41,045 nt of DNA from Desulfacinum hydrothermale DSM 13146 (GTDB lineage Bacteria; Desulfobacterota; Syntrophobacteria; Syntrophobacterales; DSM-9756), in the NCBI RefSeq assembly GCF_900176285.1, contig NZ_FWXF01000025.1, positions 1-41,045 on the forward strand, read 5' to 3'. The stretch's first letter is position 1. Each line of letters opens with the position of its first letter. A program made the translations under genes and the position numbers. Positions 36,716-41,045 of the stretch are shown here, one piece after another. The notes beneath the pieces are model-generated. The model was not told the origin of the DNA. It saw only the letters and a program-made list of their open reading frames with translations, and ran no database searches.

Positions 36716-36854
36716 CCTGGGATGCACATGGCAACATGAAAAATCTCGTTGGTCGTCGTGATCTGGCTTTGGCACGGTCCTTTACACATTGCCAAAAGCG
36801 CCGTTTGATTTCCCAGAATGCTCGCACGGATTTTTCTGGCGTAGGGGTAGAAAA

Positions 36855-36916
36855 CCCCAACACCTTTGTGGCCGAGGCATGGTAGGTGGAAACCTAATGC
36901 CGGTCAAGTGTTCTTT
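36855..36916 (+). other. Possible degenerate attC site (attC0)
   Basis: CCCCAAC ... CAAGTGTTC ends and a strong internal hairpin (GGCAT-GG-TAGGT, GGAA loop, ACCTA-ATGCC at 36876-36901) give an attC-like folded layout just before the first cassette gene. The right-hand core GTTCTTT departs from GTTRRRY, so this is tentative. Confidence 0.35.
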
Positions 36917-37017
36917 TTATGACATTTCCTTGCCTTGTGGGATAGTAGCATGCTAATTGACCAATAGGACTGTCCAGAGCCCTTCCTGATAAGCCATACC
37001 GCCAAGGAGGCGACTTG

Positions 37018-37080
37018 ATGTCTGAGCAAACTTATGCCTGGCTCGTTCAACCGGGCCACGCCACATGCGAAAGACATTAG
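37018..37080 (+). CDS. 20-codon upstream ORF of first cassette gene
   Basis: ATG at 37018 follows a strong AAGGAGG (37005-37011); the product MSEQTYAWLVQPGHATCERH stops at 37078-37080. It overlaps nothing, ends 30 bp before the next start, and its opening AWLVQPG recalls the N-terminus of the Mrr-like protein downstream (LWLIRAG). It is either a truncated remnant of such a gene or a leader peptide coupling translation. Confidence 0.4.
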   Translation: MSEQTYAWLVQPGHATCERH

Positions 37081-37109
37081 TATCCCGGTGTTCAATCTCT
37101 TTCAGGAAC

Positions 37110-38951
37110 ATGGTCGTGATTCCGAAAACCATCACGAGGAAGCACATCCTCCAGGCCCTGCTTGATATTGACGAGCACGGGGTACCTCCCCGGCGCGCCG
37201 CAACGAAATACGCCCTGGAGTACGAGGGCCGTCTATACCCCCCTAAGTTCGTGGTTTCAATTGCCGCCCGACACGCGCTCGGCTCGGACCTTGATCCCGC
37301 CACCTTTTCGGGGGGCCAGGAGACGAACCAATTCCTTGTCCAGCGGGGCTTCTGCATCACCGAGGTGCGGCTCGAGGCGCGAAACGATGCCGACGACCCT
37401 TTGACTCCGGCCGTGCTCACTGAGCGGCGGGCACGGCACGCGGGAGAAAGGTGCCCAGCCTGCAAAGTGCGTATCCGCGAACTGTTAGAGGCGTTGTTCG
37501 GTCGGGTCGAAGAGCGCTACTCGCTCGGTCTGGGAACCCTGCCGAGCCACTACAACGGCAACCCCTACCACGATGCGCTCGAGGCGATCTACTCTCGGCT
37601 TATCGCCTACCGGGGCCACGCAGACTTCGTCCGAACGCGTCAGTTGCCGCTATGCGATTACTTCGTCCCGGAGCCGGGATTCATCCTCGAGTTCGACGAA
37701 TCCCAACATTTCACAACGCCTCGGAGCATCGCCCTGCAGTCGTACCCGAGCGCGCTTCCAATCGGGTTCGATCGCGACCGCTGGCGGGCGCTTTGCCAGA
37801 AAATTTGCGCCCGCGATCCCAATCCCCCCTACCGAGACGAACAGCGGGCTTGGTACGACACCCTCCGGGACTTCGCCCCTGCCAGTCTCGGGCTACGACC
37901 GACGGTGCGCCTTTACGCGAAGCAAATCGACTGGTGCAGGCTTGATCCTCAACGGCAGGCTGACCTCGAAATGTTCCGACAGCTTCTCAGCGTTCCAGTC
38001 GTAGAAGCCAGACCGACGCCCAACCGCGTTGCCCAGAAGCACATCAGCGTGCGAGAGGACCCGGGCGCTATCATCGCTCGCCTCATCCTCACGCAAGAAT
38101 GGCCTGGTCATCCAGGGCACGCTCGCGCGCTGCTTGAAGCGATTGTAGAGGAGTGGCCCGCGGCTCCCCGGGTGGACTTCTTGATCACCTGCGGTGGGTT
38201 CGTCCAGTTTCCCCTCTCTGAGGCCGTACCGATCCAAGCCCTCAATAGCGGCAGCGACGAGGCACTGACGCACATCCTAAAGCGGGCGGTAAAGGTCGCC
38301 CACGAGGTCGTTCCAGCCGATCTTCGCGCCCGGCTGTCTAAGCACGCACGGCACATCACCTTAGGCATTGATACGCACAAGAACCTAATCTCTACCACCC
38401 AGAACCGGATTCGCGAACCCCACGCTGAGACGGTCATCGTGCTTGACCTCGACACCGGCGAGCATCACGCAACCGCGAAGTCGTATCCCACAACAGCACA
38501 GCAACAGGGCCTCATCCGATCGCGGGATATCAAGAGTCATTTTTTGACCCTAAAGAACGGCACCAGCGTGATGGTTCTCGGTTGCCACGACCTCAGCGTC
38601 TGGAACCCACGCTCAACCAATGCACGAGGGTGGCGTGCCCAGCTGAACGCCGAGTTCCGGGACCTGGCCCGAGACAAGAAGCCGACGCTCGTCCTTCATC
38701 ATCCTCACACGGCGGACTCTAAGATGACGTGGCGTGCCGCCTGGACGTCTCTCGAACGTGAACTGCCTTCCGTAAAGTTCTACGCAGGTTCGGGGCGGTA
38801 CTGGCACCGGGACGGTCCGAGGTCACCCCTTCACGAGATCCTGACCCTTACGAAGAAGGGTCCGACTCTTGACTTCATCATCAACGCTCGCTCCACCTCT
38901 CCCAGTGGTGGTAAGCGACAGCGCAATAAAGATGAGGCACGGTCCGGCTAA
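37110..38951 (+). CDS. ScoMcrA-head putative restriction endonuclease (cassette 1)
   Basis: 613 residues. The first 95 residues (ITRKHILQALLDIDEHGVPP, KYALEYEGRLYPPKFVVSIA, FSGGQETNQFL) match the ScoMcrA-like N-terminal head domain of modification-dependent McrA endonucleases. A Cys pair (CPAC) and a segment PLCDYFVPEPGFILEFDESQHF (about residue 180-200) suggest a nuclease core. The last 230 residues (ITLGIDTHKNLIS, VMVLGCHDLSVWNPR) are not assigned. The usual HNH domain is not visible. ATG at 37110 follows AGGA, and upstream in-frame starts are possible. Its TAA stop is inside the following attC. Probable anti-phage or restriction role, inferred. Confidence 0.65.
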   Translation: MVVIPKTITRKHILQALLDIDEHGVPPRRAATKYALEYEGRLYPPKFVVSIAARHALGSDLDPATFSGGQETNQFLVQRGFCITEVRLEARNDADDPLTPAVLTERRARHAGERCPACKVRIRELLEALFGRVEERYSLGLGTLPSHYNGNPYHDALEAIYSRLIAYRGHADFVRTRQLPLCDYFVPEPGFILEFDESQHFTTPRSIALQSYPSALPIGFDRDRWRALCQKICARDPNPPYRDEQRAWYDTLRDFAPASLGLRPTVRLYAKQIDWCRLDPQRQADLEMFRQLLSVPVVEARPTPNRVAQKHISVREDPGAIIARLILTQEWPGHPGHARALLEAIVEEWPAAPRVDFLITCGGFVQFPLSEAVPIQALNSGSDEALTHILKRAVKVAHEVVPADLRARLSKHARHITLGIDTHKNLISTTQNRIREPHAETVIVLDLDTGEHHATAKSYPTTAQQQGLIRSRDIKSHFLTLKNGTSVMVLGCHDLSVWNPRSTNARGWRAQLNAEFRDLARDKKPTLVLHHPHTADSKMTWRAAWTSLERELPSVKFYAGSGRYWHRDGPRSPLHEILTLTKKGPTLDFIINARSTSPSGGKRQRNKDEARSG

Positions 38952-39011
38952 CACGTCGTTCCACCCGATCGCTCGGCTTCGCCTCGCGCCGGTTGAACCC
39001 AAGCGTTAGCG
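38946..39011 (+). other. Integron attC site (attC1)
   Basis: 66 bp with simple sites GGCTAAC (38946-38952) and GTTAGCG (39005-39011). Inner pairing ACGTCGTTCCACCC ... GGTTGAACCCAAGC and the CGCTCGGCTTCGCCTCGCG core match classic attC layout. The stop codon of the upstream gene lies in the left box, as is usual for gene cassettes. Confidence 0.75.
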
Positions 39012-39027
39012 ATAGAGGAGGAATAAT

Positions 39028-40050
39028 ATGGCCCTGTGGCTGATTCGTGCAGGAAAACATGGAGAAGATGAAAACGAGGCCCTTGACAAAGGGCTTGCTA
39101 TCATCGGATGGCACGAAATGCCTGATGTCTCCAATATTCTAAGCTACGAAGAAATGAAACAAAAGCATTCTGAAATCTATCCTAATATGCCTGCTAAAGC
39201 CGTAATGAACAATGCCGCACAACTATGGGCCTTTGCAAAAAAGATTGAAAAAGGTGATTTAGTTGTACTTCCACTAAAAACTCGATCTACAATAGCAATT
39301 GGAGAAATAGTTGGCGAGTATCAATTCCTACAGGGGCGCCATGTAAGGAAAGTGGAATGGCTAAAAGAGGACATCCCCAGAAATGTATTCGGTCAAGATC
39401 TTTTGTACTCGTTTGGAGCATTTATGACCGTGTGCCAAATTAAGCGAAATAATGCTGAGGAAAGGGTCAGAGAAATACTGGCAGGCAAACCCGACCCGCA
39501 TTTCATCGACAAAGGGCTTAAAAATCTTGATGAGCTTACAGAGTCAGACGAAAGCAAAGGACGGGTGTTTATCGATCTGGAAGAACAGTCATTTGACCAA
39601 ATACGTCGTCTCATTGAAACGAAGTTTAGGGGCCATAATCTTAAACGACTTGTCGAGGCAATACTAAATGTGCATGGTTATCAAACATATCGTGCACCTG
39701 AAGGCCCTGATGGTGGTGTCGATATACTGGCAGGTTTTGGCCCAATGGGTTTCGATAAGCCAAGGCTTTGTGTTCAGGTTAAATCCGGTGGAGTTCAAAA
39801 TGATTCAGCTATCCGCGAACTTGAAGGTGTCATGAGCCGAGTTGGTGCAGAACAAGGTCTTTTTGTTTCATGGGGTGGGTTTAACAAGACCGCTATGGGA
39901 AATGTCAGAGATTTGTTTTTTAAGGTTCGGCTGTGGGATGATAAGAAGTTGATTGCCAATCTCTTAAACAGCTATGAAAAACTTCCTGATGAAATTCAGG
40001 CAGAACTCCCCATGAAAAGAATTTGGATAGTAGTACCTGAAGAAGATTGA
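39028..40050 (+). CDS. Mrr-type restriction endonuclease (cassette 2)
   Basis: 340 residues. An N-terminal domain (LWLIRAGKHGEDENEALDKG, LAIIGWHEMP) of the kind found in DNA-reading restriction proteins precedes a C-terminal Mrr catalytic PD-(D/E)xK domain. Key residues are FRGHNLKRLVEAILNVHGY, DGGVDILAG (Asp about 230) and LCVQVKSG (Gln-x-Lys about 250). Mrr enzymes cut modified DNA. ATG at 39028 follows AGAGGAGGA. Base composition is clearly more AT-rich than the chromosome and than cassette 1, which supports separate acquisition. It has its own attC downstream. Confidence 0.88.
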   Translation: MALWLIRAGKHGEDENEALDKGLAIIGWHEMPDVSNILSYEEMKQKHSEIYPNMPAKAVMNNAAQLWAFAKKIEKGDLVVLPLKTRSTIAIGEIVGEYQFLQGRHVRKVEWLKEDIPRNVFGQDLLYSFGAFMTVCQIKRNNAEERVREILAGKPDPHFIDKGLKNLDELTESDESKGRVFIDLEEQSFDQIRRLIETKFRGHNLKRLVEAILNVHGYQTYRAPEGPDGGVDILAGFGPMGFDKPRLCVQVKSGGVQNDSAIRELEGVMSRVGAEQGLFVSWGGFNKTAMGNVRDLFFKVRLWDDKKLIANLLNSYEKLPDEIQAELPMKRIWIVVPEED

Positions 40051-40056
40051 AATAAT

Positions 40057-40130
40057 CACTAACCAGTCGCTTCACCTGAGCGCTATTCCGCTGGCGCTCC
40101 AAAGCGGCAGGTGAGCTCAATCGGTGAGTA
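40057..40130 (+). other. Integron attC site (attC2, degenerate)
   Basis: About 74 bp immediately after the Mrr stop. Left box CACTAACC pairs with GGTGAGTA; inner arms GCTTCACCTG and CAGGTGAGC pair around a GAGCGC...GCGCTC core. The simple sites deviate from RYYYAAC/GTTRRRY, but position, size and fold fit attC. Confidence 0.6.
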
Positions 40131-40157
40131 GCGAAAGATTTGCTACAGGGAAAGATG

Positions 40158-40619
40158 ATGGAGAAATACAACTGGAATCGTTTGAACAATCTGCAGTTGG
40201 GGAGGTATGCGGAATATCTCGCCAAGATGGAGTTTACCTTGTATGGCTTCGATGTATACACAGCCGAGGTAGACGATAAAGGGATTGACTTCATTGTCCG
40301 CCTCAGCAGTAATCGCTACTATGACATACAGGTCAAATCCATCCGAGGCCTGAATTACATTTTCTTCCCCAAAGATAAATTCTATTTGCGATATAATCTT
40401 CTTGCCGTAATTGTTATTTTTATTGAAGGCAAAGCGCCTAATTTGTACTTGATCCCATCAACGGCGTGGCGTGAAACAGACGCTCTCTTGGTAAGCCATG
40501 ACTACGAGGGCAAGAAGAGCAAACCCGAATGGGGTTTGAACCTGTCTCAGAAGAACCTGCCGCTGTTGGACGAATTCTTGTTTGATAAAGCAGTTCAACG
40601 ACTTTTGGACCATAGATAG
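40158..40619 (+). CDS. Small PD-(D/E)xK-like nuclease (cassette 3)
   Basis: 153 residues. NNLQLGRYAEYLAKMEFTLYGFDVY leads into DDKGIDFIVRLSSNRYYDIQVKS, an Asp ... Gln-x-Lys arrangement like that of DUF4365-type and group-I-intron-associated PD-(D/E)xK endonucleases. The rest (YNLLAVIVIFIEGKAPNLYLIPSTAW) fits the same fold. ATG at 40158 is preceded by AGGGAAAG; an adjacent ATG at 40155 is possible. Composition is AT-rich like cassette 2. Function in defence is inferred from fold and neighbours. Confidence 0.7.
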   Translation: MEKYNWNRLNNLQLGRYAEYLAKMEFTLYGFDVYTAEVDDKGIDFIVRLSSNRYYDIQVKSIRGLNYIFFPKDKFYLRYNLLAVIVIFIEGKAPNLYLIPSTAWRETDALLVSHDYEGKKSKPEWGLNLSQKNLPLLDEFLFDKAVQRLLDHR

Positions 40620-40653
40620 CTTTGCAGTAGATCGCCCCACAACACTTACTCGC

Positions 40654-40708
40654 ACCTAACGCCGCTCCGCTGCCCCTCGCTGCGCAGTTGAAGCACAAGG
40701 CGTTGGAA
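40654..40708 (+). other. Integron attC site (attC3)
   Basis: 55 bp. The left box ACCTAAC (40654-40660) matches RYYYAAC perfectly and the right box GTTGGAA (40702-40708) fits GTTRRRY at 6 of 7. CTAACGCC pairs with GGCGTTGG; inner GCTCCGCTGC and GCAGTTGAAGC pair with offset bases, as in attC. Confidence 0.65.
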
Positions 40709-40720
40709 GCACGAAACCCC

Positions 40721-41045
40721 CTAGGAGCTTGTCCGAGAATTCATGTCAACTGTATTTGCATGTGATCTATAAAGTCCATATTCATTTGACAGATCCATGC
40801 CGTTGTGATAAGAATTCACCTAATCTAGCATGCGCGCATGGGGGAATCTGTCATGGCTCGTTTCAAATACGACCCAACTCAGTTTCGCCAACGACAATTG
40901 TTTCCAAGTTCCGTATTTGATCTTTTGCCGAAGGATCACGCCTGTTTCGTTTTTGACGAAATCCTGGAACAACTCGACGTATCCAGTGCGGAAGAGGGCT
41001 ACAGCTTTATTGGGCAGAGAGCTTATCCTCCCAAAAGGTTGCTTG
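40721..41045 (+). mobile_element. Left end of an IS1182-like insertion sequence (cut by window end)
   Basis: GAGCTTGTCCGAGAATT at about 40725 looks like the terminal inverted repeat of this group; the transposase starts 130 bp further in. It lies 13 bp past attC3, so the IS sits at the start of the next cassette position. Confidence 0.6.
40853..41045 (+). CDS. IS1182/DUF772-type transposase, N-terminal part (truncated by window)
   Basis: ATG at 40853 with GGGGAA upstream. The 64 visible residues (ARFKYDPTQFRQRQLFPSSV, FDLLPKDHACFVFDEILEQL, AYPPKRLL) match the DUF772 N-terminal domain of IS5/IS1182-class DDE transposases. The frame is open to the last base; completeness cannot be judged. Confidence 0.75.
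   Translation, partial: MARFKYDPTQFRQRQLFPSSVFDLLPKDHACFVFDEILEQLDVSSAEEGYSFIGQRAYPPKRLL

Noticed and set aside
36491-36775. 94-codon minus-strand open frame
   Set aside because: It runs through the tRNA terminator and tRNA fragment, so it cannot be an original gene.
36855-36916. attC0 read in the opposite orientation (minus-strand cassette)
   Set aside because: The minus-strand core GTTGGGG fits GTTRRRY slightly better, but all cassette genes are on the plus strand and no minus-strand gene lies to its left.

Overview
The window is high-GC, tightly packed bacterial chromosome. The gene set suggests an anaerobic Desulfobacterota-like organism (sulfate reducer or syntroph): a split-GcvP glycine cleavage operon with its own lipoylation genes, a tungsten-type aldehyde:ferredoxin oxidoreductase, and a CRISPR type I-G (former I-U, Geobacter-type) locus. 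The taxonomic guess is inference; there is no rRNA or marker gene here.

Layout. 1-0.6 kb: decayed REP-associated tyrosine transposase between REP-like palindromes. 1.1-4.1 kb (minus): Na+/alanine-glycine symporter and dihydrolipoamide dehydrogenase (GCS L-protein). 4.4-12.3 kb (plus): Lrp/AsnC regulator, then gcvT-gcvH-gcvPA-gcvPB-lipB-lipA-ald, with ATGA overlaps at several junctions. Together these encode import of glycine/alanine, oxidative cleavage of glycine, lipoylation of the H protein and alanine-pyruvate interconversion, probably governed by the Lrp-like protein in the divergent intergenic region. 12.3-18.6 kb (minus): tripartite RND efflux pump (outer membrane factor, lipoprotein adaptor, HAE-type pump). 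19.1-23.7 kb: small DUF202-like membrane protein, aldehyde:ferredoxin oxidoreductase, RluA-type pseudouridine synthase, Ada alkylation-repair protein.

24.2-36.2 kb: a complete type I-G CRISPR-Cas locus. An 11-repeat array abuts an IS1380-type transposase relic; the leader lies at the cas end, followed upstream by cas2, cas4-cas1 fusion, csb2 (Cas5-Cas6), csb1 (Cas7), csx17 (Cas8), cas3 and a WYL-domain regulator, all transcribed leftward. Palindromes lie between the regulator and cas3, and a solitary degenerate copy of the CRISPR repeat lies upstream of the regulator promoter beside a terminator-like palindrome.

36.6-41.0 kb: at 36.62 kb there is the last 20 nt of a tRNA-Leu (minus strand) followed by its terminator, the usual scar of an element integrated in a tRNA 3' end. 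To its right are three same-strand genes, each followed by an imperfect palindrome with integron attC features: a ScoMcrA-head protein, an Mrr-type restriction endonuclease and a small PD-(D/E)xK-like protein. This looks like an integron cassette array (no integrase in the window) carrying only defence-type nucleases, cut at the right by an IS1182-like element that runs off the window. The cassette array and the solitary CRISPR-like repeat are the two most interesting parts of the window.
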